A DNA stretch of 64,000 nucleotides from Corynebacterium tuberculostearicum. Its GTDB lineage: Bacteria > Actinomycetota > Actinomycetes > Mycobacteriales > Mycobacteriaceae. The notes beneath the pieces were generated by a model that worked only from the letters and a program-made list of their open reading frames with translations, was not told the DNA's origin and did not search any database. Shown here piece by piece: positions 1 to 7,573 of this stretch (position 1 is the first letter of the stretch; each line of letters opens with the position of its first letter). The position numbers were made by a program, and so were the translations under genes. The stretch is from the NCBI RefSeq assembly GCF_030503735.1, contig NZ_CP073096.1, positions 558,001 through 622,000 on the forward strand, in the 5' to 3' direction.

Positions 1-294
1 CGCTGGGTAGCACCGGTGGCCGGCTCCGTGGTGGCCCTCGCCGCCGATCATGATCTGGTGGTTACGGCGGAGGACGGCCTTATTCGTGGGGGCATCGGAT
101 CCATGATCGCAGAAGCCCTAAGCGCGGCCGAGGTGGATACTCCCGTGCGCCGGTTAGGCGCACCAGGCTATTTCCCCAAGCATGGCTCGCGGGGAGAGGT
201 TCTCGAGGAATTTGGTCTCACCCCGCAACTCATTGCGTCATCGATTGTTGAATGGGTAGAAAACCTCACCGCAGACGCCACCGCGCTGGATTAA
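1..294 (+). CDS. dxs: 1-deoxy-D-xylulose-5-phosphate synthase, C-terminal end (partial)
   Basis: The reading frame is open from the first base and ends at a TAA at 292-294, so only about the last 97 residues of the protein are present. They match the transketolase C-terminal domain of DXS, with the segments VVTAEDG, GGIGS and PVRRLGAPGYFPKHG. DXS condenses pyruvate and glyceraldehyde 3-phosphate in the first step of the MEP isoprenoid pathway, in the cytoplasm. The next gene is convergent (an RNase D-like gene on the minus strand), the same arrangement as dxs1 and Rv2681 in M. tuberculosis. The thiamine-binding part lies outside the window. Confidence 0.93.
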   Translation, partial: RWVAPVAGSVVALAADHDLVVTAEDGLIRGGIGSMIAEALSAAEVDTPVRRLGAPGYFPKHGSRGEVLEEFGLTPQLIASSIVEWVENLTADATALD

Positions 295-318
295 AGACTA
301 ATTGAGGTAGGGAAACTC

Positions 319-1563
319 CTAGAAAAGGCCGTCCACGATAATCGGGGCGGTCATTTCTATTTGCCATTCCCTCGCGCCTTCCGCGCGGAGGAATGCGGCG
401 ACGTCATCTGGCTGGCGGATAGTGCCAGCCACGGAATTAGGCCCGCGGTGCCGCTTGCCGGCGCGCACGCCCACTTTCGCCCATACGGCAGCGCGTAGCG
501 TAGCGGGACGTATGAGAAGCTCAGGGGCCATGCCAAGGTGTTTTGCAAGCTTTGCTATTTCGGTGCGAGTTTCTTGAAAAACCTCCCAGAGTTCTGGGTA
601 GTCTTTGGCCCAGATGGTTTTGGAAGGAACCGGTTTAGGGGCGCGTTGCACGCGCGGTTGCTTCTGCGGTGGAGTGGCACGCGCTTGGTTAAGCACGGCC
701 ATCCAGCGGGCGGCAGCCCCTTTGCGGCGCCGAGGAAAGCCCTTGATGCGGGCAAGTTCGCTGTGCGAAGTAGGAAGGCAACGAGCGATTTCCACCAGCG
801 TCTTATTGGATAGAATCCTTCCTGGTGCAGTATCCGTGTGCTGGGCGATGGTATCGCGCTGGTGCCATAGCGCCCGCGCGGCGTTGAGCTGGCTGCCGTT
901 GCGCAGGGTGGATAGTCCCTTGAGATCGCGCCACGTAGGTGATTGCGGGGCAGCGTCAAAGGCATGCTCACGAACGATGGCGGCAAACTCCTCTAGCGCC
1001 CAGTCCATCTTGTCTTGTTCAGCCAAGATATCGCGCAGCGTCTCCGCTAGTTCCAGTAGCAGTTCTACATCGAGCGCCGCATAAGCCCTGAGCTCCTCGC
1101 TAAGTTCTGGGGTGGACCAGTCGGCGTCGCCATAGCCCTTTTCCAATTCGACGTCAAAAAGCTCTGCCACCATAGTGCCCAAATTGGGCCTTTCGAAGCC
1201 GGTGAGCCGTGCTGCCAGCTCGGTGTCAAAGATTGATCCAGGAAAAAGCCCCAGCCACCCCAGGCAAGGCAAATCCGAATGGGCGGCGTGGATTATCCAC
1301 TCCGTGCCGTTGAGCACTGGGGCAAGGGCAGTCGTGAGCTCCTCGCGGTGGCCTTCAGGGGCAAAAAGCATCGTTCCCGCGCCGCGGCGACGAATTTGCA
1401 CTACGAAGGCGCGATCATCGTAGCGATAGCCGGAGGCGCGCTCGGTATCGATGGCAAAGGGGCCCGTACCCGCGGCTAGGCGGGCTGCGACAGCGGTGAA
1501 TTCCTCCGGGGTGGCAAGAACCGGCGGGATGCCCTCGAGCGGCCGGCTGCGCAATTCTGGCAT
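319..1563 (-). CDS. Ribonuclease D-like 3'-5' exonuclease with HRDC domain
   Basis: A protein of about 414 residues. The N-terminal half is a DEDD exonuclease fold: the acidic residues sit in FAIDTERA, HAAHSDLPCL, IFDTELA and YAALDVELL. A helical HRDC region follows (LSTLRNGSQLNAARALWHQRD, then RIKGFPRRRKG). The family trims RNA 3' ends. I chose ATG 1563, one base after the stop of the upstream DUF3000 gene, because a longer reading would run into that gene; the two genes are probably co-transcribed and translationally coupled. The gene is convergent with dxs, as Rv2681 is in M. tuberculosis. Whether it acts on tRNA, as E. coli RNase D does, is not shown here. Confidence 0.88.
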   Translation of the reverse strand: MPELRSRPLEGIPPVLATPEEFTAVAARLAAGTGPFAIDTERASGYRYDDRAFVVQIRRRGAGTMLFAPEGHREELTTALAPVLNGTEWIIHAAHSDLPCLGWLGLFPGSIFDTELAARLTGFERPNLGTMVAELFDVELEKGYGDADWSTPELSEELRAYAALDVELLLELAETLRDILAEQDKMDWALEEFAAIVREHAFDAAPQSPTWRDLKGLSTLRNGSQLNAARALWHQRDTIAQHTDTAPGRILSNKTLVEIARCLPTSHSELARIKGFPRRRKGAAARWMAVLNQARATPPQKQPRVQRAPKPVPSKTIWAKDYPELWEVFQETRTEIAKLAKHLGMAPELLIRPATLRAAVWAKVGVRAGKRHRGPNSVAGTIRQPDDVAAFLRAEGAREWQIEMTAPIIVDGLF

Positions 1564-1564
1564 A

Positions 1565-2215
1565 TTAGCGGCCGAGCTCGGTGACGCCCTCAGGGGGTAG
1601 TCCGGCAACGTTGGCTAATACCTGGGCAAAAGCCTGCACGTGGGGTGCGAGGTCGAGGCCTTCGGCAGTCCACGAAGCGCGCATTTCGATCTGGTAGGCG
1701 CGCGGAGGCCCGCCAATCTCGCCAAAACGCACGGACGCGGTGGAAGTGACGGTGCCGCCCAAATTGGTGTGGTCGGCTCCCTCCTGTTCCAAGCCTTCGT
1801 TGAGCCATTGCCAGGCCACATCGGGCAAGAGGGGATCGCCGGCTACTGCGTCGTCCATATCCGCCTGGATATAGGCCACAAGGCGCATGGCGCCCTCCCA
1901 AGCTTCCTCAGCGCCCGGATCGTGGAGCAGGATGAGGCGACCAAATGCATCGCCTTCCGTATCCGTGGGTACTATATCTGGCGTTTCTTCGCTTCCCACT
2001 TCTAGGCCTATCGCATGGCTAAACGGAGCGAGGCGCTGCGGTGGGCGAATGGACCCCAAGGTAATCTCAGGGCGCAGTTCCGCCGCATGCATGGACTCCA
2101 CCGCTTGGCTGAAGTCCGCGGGGGTGGCTGGCTCGTGGCTTTCCGCCTGCCCGTGCAAAGGGGTGGGGGCGGTAGCCTCGGCGCTGCGTGGGGTGGTCGA
2201 TTCGGAATTGCTCAC
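1565..2215 (-). CDS. DUF3000 family protein
   Basis: About 216 residues, matching the actinobacterial DUF3000 family: recognisable segments are [36 protein letters not shown] and ASWTAEGLD. No catalytic motif, signal peptide or membrane segment is visible, so it is probably cytoplasmic and of unknown function. The gene lies one base upstream of the RNase D-like gene and diverges from hemQ. GTG 2215 is the favoured start; an in-frame TTG at 2224 is possible. No clear ribosome binding site precedes either, and a TATAGC sequence lies only a few bases upstream, so a leaderless transcript is possible. Confidence 0.82.
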   Translation of the reverse strand: MSNSESTTPRSAEATAPTPLHGQAESHEPATPADFSQAVESMHAAELRPEITLGSIRPPQRLAPFSHAIGLEVGSEETPDIVPTDTEGDAFGRLILLHDPGAEEAWEGAMRLVAYIQADMDDAVAGDPLLPDVAWQWLNEGLEQEGADHTNLGGTVTSTASVRFGEIGGPPRAYQIEMRASWTAEGLDLAPHVQAFAQVLANVAGLPPEGVTELGR

Positions 2216-2299
2216 GACGTTCAAGCTATAGTTTCGCGGGTTCTAGCTGGGGGAGGCGCGCCGATCCGCAAGTGTGTCGCCATTTGTGTGGGAGGGGAA

Positions 2300-2328
2300 G
2301 TGACAAGTTTCCATATCCAACTTATGAT
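2300..2328 (+). promoter_or_regulatory. Predicted promoter of hemQ
   Basis: A GTGACA hexamer at 2300-2305 and TATGAT at 2323-2328 are separated by 17 bases, a good sigma-A type match. The expected transcript start is about 2335, giving a leader of roughly 37 bases to the ATG at 2372. A 7-base inverted repeat, CATATCC at 2312-2318 and GGATATG at 2329-2335, brackets the -10 box and is a candidate operator. Confidence 0.55.
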
Positions 2329-2371
2329 GGATATGTTCGTTAATCCAAAGGCTTCTGCAAAGGAGAACGCA

Positions 2372-3073
2372 ATGGCGAAGCTTGACTACAAGGAACTCAA
2401 CGCGGTTCAGCAATATTCCCAGCACGCGGTCTTTAAGGTGATTCCGGGCGCGCTCGGCACCGAGCGAGCGGAGATCATCGCCCAAGCGCAGGAGTTCTTT
2501 GCCAGCGTGGAAAAGGCCGGGAAGGTAACGGTGCGCGGCATTTATGACCTCACGGCTATGCGCGATTCCGCCGACTTCATGATCTGGTGGCACGCTGAGG
2601 AATTCACTGACCTGCAGAAGGTCTTTGGGGACTTCCGCCGCGAGACCACCCTGGGACAAGTCAGCGAAGTGACCTGGGTAGGCAACGCTTTGCACCGTCC
2701 GGCAGAGTTTAATAAGTCGCACCTGCCGTCTTTCATCATGGGCGAGGAGCCCAAGGAGTGGATTTCGGTGTATCCCTTTGTGCGCTCTTATGACTGGTAC
2801 ACCATGGACGAGGAAAAGCGCCGCCGTATTCTGATGGAGCACGGCATGCAGGCGCGCGACTACCCCGATGTGCGCGCGAATACAGTCCCAGCTTTCGCCT
2901 TGGGCGACTACGAGTGGATCTTGGCTTTCGAGGCGGATGAGCTCCACCGTATCGTCGACCTGATGTACCTGATGCGCTATACCGAAGCCCGTCACCACGT
3001 GCGGGAGGAGATTCCTTTCCACACCGGCCGCCGCGTGAAGGACGTAGCAGAACTCATCGCAGTGCTGCCCTAA
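2372..3073 (+). CDS. hemQ: Coproheme decarboxylase (HemQ / ChdC)
   Basis: A 233-residue protein of the chlorite-dismutase fold, the actinobacterial HemQ type. It carries out the last step of the coproporphyrin-dependent haem pathway, the peroxide-dependent decarboxylation of coproheme to haem b. The region expected to hold the distal His, [14 protein letters not shown], and the proximal haem-ligand region [19 protein letters not shown] are both present, as is a [14 protein letters not shown] segment. ATG 2372 is chosen because AAGGAG ends seven bases before it and the family begins at MAKLDY; the frame stays open upstream without support. It is monocistronic here, with a palindrome over its promoter and a terminator after it. 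Confidence 0.95.
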   Translation: MAKLDYKELNAVQQYSQHAVFKVIPGALGTERAEIIAQAQEFFASVEKAGKVTVRGIYDLTAMRDSADFMIWWHAEEFTDLQKVFGDFRRETTLGQVSEVTWVGNALHRPAEFNKSHLPSFIMGEEPKEWISVYPFVRSYDWYTMDEEKRRRILMEHGMQARDYPDVRANTVPAFALGDYEWILAFEADELHRIVDLMYLMRYTEARHHVREEIPFHTGRRVKDVAELIAVLP

Positions 3074-3082
3074 AAGAAACGC

Positions 3083-3107
3083 CGCCCAGCAGTAGCCCTG
3101 CTTGGCG
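3083..3107 (-). terminator. Hairpin downstream of hemQ, possible minus-strand terminator
   Basis: CGCCCAGCAG (3083-3092) pairs with CTGCTTGGCG (3098-3107) with a single mismatch and a five-base loop. Read on the minus strand it is followed by GTTTCTTTTA, so it fits a terminator for msrB transcripts. It lies inside the convergent hemQ/msrB gap and is a second hairpin next to the stronger one at 3129-3169. Confidence 0.45.
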
Positions 3108-3128
3108 ACGTCCCCTCTTAGCCGCGCC

Positions 3129-3176
3129 CGCCCCGTCACTAGCCTGCAAGTTAGGCTGCTGACGGGGCGCGCTTTC
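3129..3176 (+). terminator. Terminator between hemQ and msrB
   Basis: CGCCCCGTCA (3129-3138) pairs perfectly with TGACGGGGCG (3160-3169), and the inner arms AGCCT/AGGCT extend the stem. On the plus strand it is followed by CGCTTTCTT. It fits a Rho-independent terminator for hemQ in the convergent gap. Confidence 0.7.
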
Positions 3177-3190
3177 TTGTGCACACCACC

Positions 3191-3613
3191 TTAGGCGGTG
3201 CCACCTTCTACCGGCTTTTCCTCCAAGTCTAGGCAGATGGAATTGATGCAATAGCGCAGGTCAGTGGGGGTATCGTAGCCCTCGCCTTCAAAGACGTGGC
3301 CTAGGTGCGATTCGCAGTTGGCGCACAAAACCTCTACACGGCGCATGCCTAGCGAGTTGTCTTCGCGCTCGATGATCTTGTCTCCGGCAAGCGGGGAGAA
3401 GAAAGACGGCCAGCCACAATGGGACTCAAACTTTTCCGTAGAGCGGAAAAGCTCCGTTCCACACGCGCGGCAAGAATAGACCCCCTCGGTAGTGGTATTG
3501 GTGTACTCGCCTACGTGGGGCGGCTCGGTGCCGGCTTCGCGCAGGACGTAGTATTCCTCGGGGCTTAAGCGCTGGCGCCATTCGGTATCGGCAATGAGCT
3601 TGAAATCGGTCAT
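3191..3613 (-). CDS. msrB: Peptide-methionine (R)-S-oxide reductase MsrB
   Basis: A 140-residue protein, the usual MsrB length. It reduces methionine-R-sulfoxide in proteins back to methionine using thioredoxin. The two zinc-binding CxxC pairs are visible (SCRACG and CANCESHLGHVF), as is the catalytic cysteine in RYCINS, after HCGWPSFF. It is encoded just downstream of the aftC-like gene (ten bases) and convergent to hemQ; M. tuberculosis has the same neighbours (Rv2673-Rv2676c). No signal peptide, so it acts in the cytoplasm. Confidence 0.96.
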   Translation of the reverse strand: MTDFKLIADTEWRQRLSPEEYYVLREAGTEPPHVGEYTNTTTEGVYSCRACGTELFRSTEKFESHCGWPSFFSPLAGDKIIEREDNSLGMRRVEVLCANCESHLGHVFEGEGYDTPTDLRYCINSICLDLEEKPVEGGTA

Positions 3614-3622
3614 GGGCCGAGT

Positions 3623-4774
3623 CTAAACCGTGCTGCGCGCGGCACGCCACCAGCCGGCGACCGTAGCGAAAATTGCGACGATAAGCAGCGCCCATCCTGC
3701 CGTGGCCGTGAAAAAATTCATCCACCGCCCGGCATCTGGGTGCGCTGTAGACGCCCACGAGACCGGAGCCAAAAAGAGAAATGCCGCCAACCACGCTCCC
3801 GCGGAATGAAACACCGAGCGTGGGAGAACAATAGTAAACATCAGTGGGAAGAGCCACATGGAATAGTACTGCTGGCCCAGGGAAGATAGGAAGAAGATTC
3901 CCACCATGATTGCCCCGCTCGTCGTCAGCGCCCACAAGGTCGAGTCGGAGTTGCGCCAGCGTAAAAGCCCGAGAATCGCTGCAGCCGTAAGGGCGGCAAA
4001 AATCAACCACACGGTCCAATACAGTCCCGCCCCAAAGTCAACGTAGGCGTGGAAGCCTGCCCAGGAAGAATTGGCATAGTCACGGGTTTCCGAGAGGTAG
4101 GGCAGGAGGTTATCCACAAAGCCGCTAGCGTCCGGCACGAGCGGCCACGCCAGTAGGTTGAGTACTACCGGTACGCTGATGCCGGTCGCGAGACTGCGCC
4201 ATTGTAGCTTGACCAAGGGCAGGAAGAGCAACGGCGCAAATTGGGGCTTAATGACGATGGCCAGTCCAATGGCCACGCCTGCCACCCAGCCCATCCATGG
4301 GGTGCGCTCGGCGCGCACGAAGGCCCACAAGAACACGGCCATGCACAGCAAGAGAATGCCGTTGATATTGGTAAATGCGAGCGTATTGGTCACCGATTCC
4401 GTGACAAAGGCCAAAGCGATGGATACTGGCCACACTGCCGAAGTAAGTGTGCGGCCCACGGCAAGGGTGAGCACCGCTAGCGCTGCCACGATTGCAGCCG
4501 CGTTGGCGACGATGAATAGTCCCCGTGCCAGCGAAAAATCGATGTGTGCTAGCGGCGCGAGCAGCAGCGTCGCCCCCGGGGTATACAGGTACAGCGGGTC
4601 AACGTGGTTATAAGTCTGCTCATAGACCGGATGGCCAGTGGACATGCGTGCCACAGCGTTATACACGGTGGTGAAATCATCCGTCGGCGTGCCATTGCGC
4701 GCGATGATGAACACGCGATGCACAACAAGCAGGATGGCCACGGGCCAGGCAGCGGCATTGATTCGGGAATTCAC
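3623..4774 (-). CDS. aftC: GT87 (DUF2029) arabinofuranosyltransferase, AftC-like
   Basis: A 383-residue polytopic membrane protein with about ten hydrophobic segments and a short polar loop after the first one containing the sequence GTPTDDFTTVYNA, typical of GT-C glycosyltransferases that use polyprenyl-phosphate sugars. Family match is to DUF2029/GT87. Position next to msrB and the RibD-like gene is the same as aftC (Rv2673), which adds alpha-1,3 branching arabinofuranose to arabinan of the cell wall. Function is therefore inferred partly from synteny; other GT87 members transfer mannose. It lies in a minus-strand run with the RibD-like gene 18 bases upstream, probably one transcript. Confidence 0.75.
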   Translation of the reverse strand: MNSRINAAAWPVAILLVVHRVFIIARNGTPTDDFTTVYNAVARMSTGHPVYEQTYNHVDPLYLYTPGATLLLAPLAHIDFSLARGLFIVANAAAIVAALAVLTLAVGRTLTSAVWPVSIALAFVTESVTNTLAFTNINGILLLCMAVFLWAFVRAERTPWMGWVAGVAIGLAIVIKPQFAPLLFLPLVKLQWRSLATGISVPVVLNLLAWPLVPDASGFVDNLLPYLSETRDYANSSWAGFHAYVDFGAGLYWTVWLIFAALTAAAILGLLRWRNSDSTLWALTTSGAIMVGIFFLSSLGQQYYSMWLFPLMFTIVLPRSVFHSAGAWLAAFLFLAPVSWASTAHPDAGRWMNFFTATAGWALLIVAIFATVAGWWRAARSTV

Positions 4775-4792
4775 GGCCCCTTAGTCTACGGC

Positions 4793-5479
4793 CTAGCGGG
4801 CGCGGGAATACCGCAGAAACACCGTGCCATCGTTATCGGCCGCGACATTTTCTAACTGCATGCGGCGATGGGAATGCTCGCCCTGAAACGTCGCCATGGG
4901 AGTCTCCACGCCGGTAGATAGATGTGGGTCTAGGGTCAAATACATCTGGTCGATGGCATCGATGTCTACCAGCTGCCCTATCATTCCTGGCCCGCCCTCG
5001 CAGAGTACGCGCTTAAACCCGCGGTCCTTCAAGACGGATATGTAGTCCTGCACGGTTCCTTCGCCAGCATCGCAGACTTCCGCGCCTGCGGATTCGATGG
5101 TCGCGATGCGCTTTGCGAGCTCTTGATCGTCCCGGCTGCTATGGGGGACCAAGAGGATGGGAGGGGTAGTGAAATCCGTGAAGAAGTCCGAGGTGATATC
5201 GAAATCAAGGCTGCGGGAAGGCACCGCAATCGGAGCGGGACGTGAGCCATCCGTGACCGGAGCAACTCCTGAATAGTCCTCCGCACGCACCGTTTGCGCA
5301 CCCACCAACACGACGTCTGCCCAGTTACGTAAAGCTGCGAAGAGCTGCCCGTCAGTATCATTTCCCATGTCTTCGGAAACGTGGTTCATGGTTGCCGAGC
5401 CGGTTAGCGTGCTGACCATATTTGTGCGGATGGTGAATACATCACCGGAATCCGGGCCCAATAGCGAAGAGATATCCAT
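4793..5479 (-). CDS. RibD C-terminal domain reductase (pyrimidine reductase family)
   Basis: A 228-residue single-domain protein of the RibD_C (DHFR-like fold) family. Segments VSTLTGSATMNH, DVVLVGAQTVRAEDY and RVLCEGGPGMIGQL are the typical NADPH- and substrate-binding elements. In riboflavin synthesis the family reduces the ribosylaminopyrimidine intermediate; the M. tuberculosis homologue at this place is Rv2671, reported to have dihydrofolate-reductase-like activity. It lacks the deaminase domain found in full RibD. Encoded upstream of aftC. Whether it serves riboflavin or folate metabolism in this organism cannot be read from sequence. Confidence 0.82.
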   Translation of the reverse strand: MDISSLLGPDSGDVFTIRTNMVSTLTGSATMNHVSEDMGNDTDGQLFAALRNWADVVLVGAQTVRAEDYSGVAPVTDGSRPAPIAVPSRSLDFDITSDFFTDFTTPPILLVPHSSRDDQELAKRIATIESAGAEVCDAGEGTVQDYISVLKDRGFKRVLCEGGPGMIGQLVDIDAIDQMYLTLDPHLSTGVETPMATFQGEHSHRRMQLENVAADNDGTVFLRYSRAR

Positions 5480-5550
5480 ACCTTCCCAGCCTAGTCAAGG
5501 CGCCAGATGCCCAGAACGGTAAAGCGCAGGGCACACCCCAGACAGTGGGC

Positions 5551-6474
5551 CTACATCAAGCGGATGAGTATTACACCAATCAAAATCACTGCAATGCCGG
5601 CTACCTGGCGCATTGCTACGGGGGCGCCCCGCAGACGATCGATAAGTACGGAGCCCACCATGGAACCAAGAAGGGATGCCACCACAGTAAGCCCGGTACC
5701 AATCTGCGGTACTAAGGCCGCGTTGCCAAAGACAAACAAGGCTCCCAAGGCGCCGCCTGCCCACATCCACCATGGGTTAGCCTTACCCTCGGGACGCTCA
5801 ATGCGAGGGCGCCAGCGCAAAGCAATATTGAGCACTACCAGCGCGGAAACGCCAATGCTAAAAGAAACCAAAGCCGCACTAACGGGCGACCCGGTGATCT
5901 GACCAAGGTGGCCGTTAATGGCGGATTGGCTTGCGGTAAAGCAACCAAAGACAAAGCCTGCGAGGCGCCAAAGCCATAACGCCATAGCACTGTCTTCTTG
6001 CTTTGTCGGCGCGCCGGGGCTGGCTACAATAGAAATCACCCCACCGAGGACAACTAGTGCCCCTAGGGCGCGAACCAGGGATAGCGGGGAAGTGGGGGAA
6101 TCAAATAGCCCAAAGTGGTCGATGACAAGGCCCATCATGACCTGGCCCGCGATGGGAAGGACCACGGTCTGGACCGCGCCCAGATGAGGAAACAACAGGA
6201 TATTTCCAGTAAGCGCAACCACGCCGAGCAGACCACCGAACCAAATCCACAGCGGTTCCCCAAAGGCACGGAAAATGCCGAATTCGCCGCCGGTGACGGC
6301 TGTCGCGATGACAAGCAAAGTCACCGTGCCCACGGCAAACGAGATGAGCGAAGAGGAAAACGGCGTGCCAGTAGACGCGCGAAGGCGCGTATTAACCAAG
6401 GTCTGAACGGGCAGAACGAGTCCGGCGATAATGCCTAAGAGAATCCACAACACGTCGGGACACTTTACAGGCAT
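5551..6474 (-). CDS. DMT-superfamily transporter, DUF606/YdcZ repeat type
   Basis: About 307 residues with some ten membrane helices in two homologous halves; each half has an LG(A)xxx..GN..LxPxxG element (GLLGVVALTGNILLFPHLG and GALGALFVFGNAALVPQIG), the DUF606 signature. Substrate unknown. An in-frame ATG at 6492 exists, but it lies inside the terminator hairpin of the upstream tRNA gene, so ATG 6474 (MPVKCPD) or a slightly later GTG is more likely. No clear ribosome binding site precedes 6474. The gene lies 71 bases upstream of the RibD-like gene on the same strand. Confidence 0.8.
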   Translation of the reverse strand: MPVKCPDVLWILLGIIAGLVLPVQTLVNTRLRASTGTPFSSSLISFAVGTVTLLVIATAVTGGEFGIFRAFGEPLWIWFGGLLGVVALTGNILLFPHLGAVQTVVLPIAGQVMMGLVIDHFGLFDSPTSPLSLVRALGALVVLGGVISIVASPGAPTKQEDSAMALWLWRLAGFVFGCFTASQSAINGHLGQITGSPVSAALVSFSIGVSALVVLNIALRWRPRIERPEGKANPWWMWAGGALGALFVFGNAALVPQIGTGLTVVASLLGSMVGSVLIDRLRGAPVAMRQVAGIAVILIGVILIRLM

Positions 6475-6483
6475 ATAAAGAAA

Positions 6484-6520
6484 CCCGCCCAAGCTCCCAT
6501 GGAGTGGAGCGATGGGCGGG
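6484..6520 (-). terminator. Terminator of tRNA-Val(CAC)
   Basis: CCCGCCCA (6484-6491) and TGGGCGGG (6513-6520) form a perfect 8-base stem. Read on the minus strand it is followed by TTTCTTTATA. It lies seven bases after the tRNA 3' end and just before the transporter start, so it should stop most tRNA transcripts. Confidence 0.75.
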
Positions 6521-6526
6521 AAATTG

Positions 6527-6598
6527 TGGTCCTAACTGGGATTGAACCAGTGACCTTTCCGGTGTGAACGGAACGCTCTCCCACTGAGCTATAGGACC
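6527..6598 (-). tRNA. tRNA-Val (anticodon CAC)
   Basis: A 72-base cloverleaf on the minus strand: acceptor GGTCCTA paired with TAGGACC, D-arm AGCTCAGTGGGAGAGC, anticodon stem TTCCG/CGGAA with loop TTCACAC (CAC at the centre), and T-arm CACTGGTTCAATCCCAGT. The discriminator is A and no CCA is encoded. It reads GUG codons. Confidence 0.95.
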
Positions 6599-6772
6599 TT
6601 GCGGTGGCTAAATCTACACCGCACTAAATTCAAATACCTAATTGGCTGGGCAGGAGTGCACATCAGAGGGAGGCGGCCTGTGGTCCACTGTCTTCCGAGA
6701 ATCACATCAGTGTGTTTTGGGATGGTCCGAATACAAAAATCGGCGCCGGAAAGAATGCCGCTGGGCTGGGGA

Positions 6773-6800
6773 TTTGGAAACTGGCGCGGAGCACGATAAT
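6773..6800 (+). promoter_or_regulatory. Possible promoter of the tRNA array
   Basis: TTTGGA at 6773-6778 and GATAAT at 6795-6800 are 16 bases apart, 43 bases before the first tRNA-Gly. The rest of the 244-base gap between the divergent tRNA genes (6599-6842) shows no gene. The -35 match is weak. Confidence 0.4.
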
Positions 6801-6842
6801 GTTTCTTCTCGCACCGCAACGGTACAAAGTTCGCGGGGCAAT

Positions 6843-6915
6843 GCGGATGTAGCGCAGTTGGTAGCGCATCACCTTGCCAAGGTGAGGGTCGCGAGTTCGA
6901 GTCTCGTCATCCGCT
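6843..6915 (+). tRNA. tRNA-Gly (anticodon GCC), copy 1
   Basis: A 73-base cloverleaf: acceptor GCGGATG/CATCCGC, anticodon stem TCACC/GGTGA around loop TTGCCAA, T-arm GCGAGTTCGAGTCTCGT. CCA is encoded directly after it (6916-6918). Identical in sequence to the copies at 7076 and 7395. First gene of the plus-strand array. Confidence 0.96.
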
Positions 6916-6965
6916 CCACGCTTTTCTAAGGGTTCTCCCGTGAAGAGTGATTCTAAATGAATAAC

Positions 6966-7037
6966 GCGCGATTAGCTCAGTGGGAGAGCGCTTCCCTGAC
7001 ACGGAAGAGGTCACTGGTTCAATCCCAGTATCGCGCA
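6966..7037 (+). tRNA. tRNA-Val (anticodon GAC), copy 1
   Basis: A 72-base cloverleaf: acceptor GCGCGAT/ATCGCGC, anticodon stem CTTCC/GGAAG around loop CTGACAC, T-arm CACTGGTTCAATCCCAGT. No encoded CCA. Identical to the copy at 7280. Its T-arm is the same as that of the minus-strand tRNA-Val(CAC). Confidence 0.96.
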
Positions 7038-7075
7038 CAAGGACTTTGTCCTAGAAACCGGGCCTGGTTTCGCAT

Positions 7076-7148
7076 GCGGATGTAGCGCAGTTGGTAGCGC
7101 ATCACCTTGCCAAGGTGAGGGTCGCGAGTTCGAGTCTCGTCATCCGCT
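7076..7148 (+). tRNA. tRNA-Gly (anticodon GCC), copy 2
   Basis: Identical 73 bases to the copy at 6843, with CCA encoded at 7149-7151. The flanking spacers differ from those of copy 1, so the identity is confined to the tRNA itself. Confidence 0.96.
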
Positions 7149-7181
7149 CCAGCACTGTATTGTGTGAGGCGGTATCGCCAC

Positions 7182-7252
7182 GGTGGAATGGCCGAGTGGT
7201 GAGGCAACGGTCTGCAAAACCGTGCACACGGGTTCGATTCCCGTTTCCACCT
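7182..7252 (+). tRNA. tRNA-Cys (anticodon GCA)
   Basis: A 71-base cloverleaf: acceptor GGTGGAA/TTCCACC, anticodon stem ACGGT/ACCGT around loop CTGCAAA, T-arm CACGGGTTCGATTCCCGT. Discriminator T (U73), as expected for tRNA-Cys; CCA is not encoded. Confidence 0.95.
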
Positions 7253-7258
7253 CAACTT

Positions 7259-7280
7259 CTTAATGCCTTCGGGCATTAAG
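7259..7280 (+). other. UUCG-tetraloop hairpin abutting tRNA-Val copy 2
   Basis: CTTAATGCC (7259-7267) and GGCATTAAG (7272-7280) pair perfectly around a TTCG loop. The last G is also the first base of tRNA-Val copy 2. It may help set the processing site between tRNA-Cys and tRNA-Val in the polycistronic precursor. No T-run follows, so it is not a terminator. Confidence 0.6.
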
Positions 7281-7351
7281 CGCGATTAGCTCAGTGGGAG
7301 AGCGCTTCCCTGACACGGAAGAGGTCACTGGTTCAATCCCAGTATCGCGCA
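7280..7351 (+). tRNA. tRNA-Val (anticodon GAC), copy 2
   Basis: Identical to the 72-base copy at 6966, with the loop CTGACAC and no encoded CCA. Its first base closes the UUCG hairpin at 7259-7280. Confidence 0.96.
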
Positions 7352-7394
7352 CGAGAGCCCTTTTGAGGCTCTGCAACAAACTCCGGTTTGTCAT

Positions 7395-7467
7395 GCGGAT
7401 GTAGCGCAGTTGGTAGCGCATCACCTTGCCAAGGTGAGGGTCGCGAGTTCGAGTCTCGTCATCCGCT
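7395..7467 (+). tRNA. tRNA-Gly (anticodon GCC), copy 3
   Basis: Third identical tRNA-Gly(GCC), with CCA encoded at 7468-7470, and the last gene of the array. A strong terminator begins four bases after the CCA. Confidence 0.96.
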
Positions 7468-7473
7468 CCATAT

Positions 7474-7502
7474 AGCCGCCCCTGCTACGGGGTGGCTTTT
7501 TC
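7474..7502 (+). terminator. Terminator of the tRNA array
   Basis: AGCCGCCCC (7474-7482) pairs with GGGGTGGCT (7489-7497) over nine positions, including one G-T pair, and is followed by a T-run. It is a clear Rho-independent terminator. Confidence 0.85.
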
Positions 7503-7573
7503 TATGTCTCCTCCTGCGCTTTGTGCGATACGCTTGCCGTTGCAAGGTCAAAACCCTCGGCGGAGGAGGAAAG

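Noticed and set aside
2243..3184. 313-residue open frame opposite hemQ
   Set aside because: Antisense shadow of hemQ with no family match; hemQ has the promoter, ribosome site and conserved residues.
7388..7573. Upstream extension of the small membrane ORF through tRNA-Gly copy 3
   Set aside because: It would read through a tRNA and a terminator; ATG 7574 with GGAGGA is better supported.
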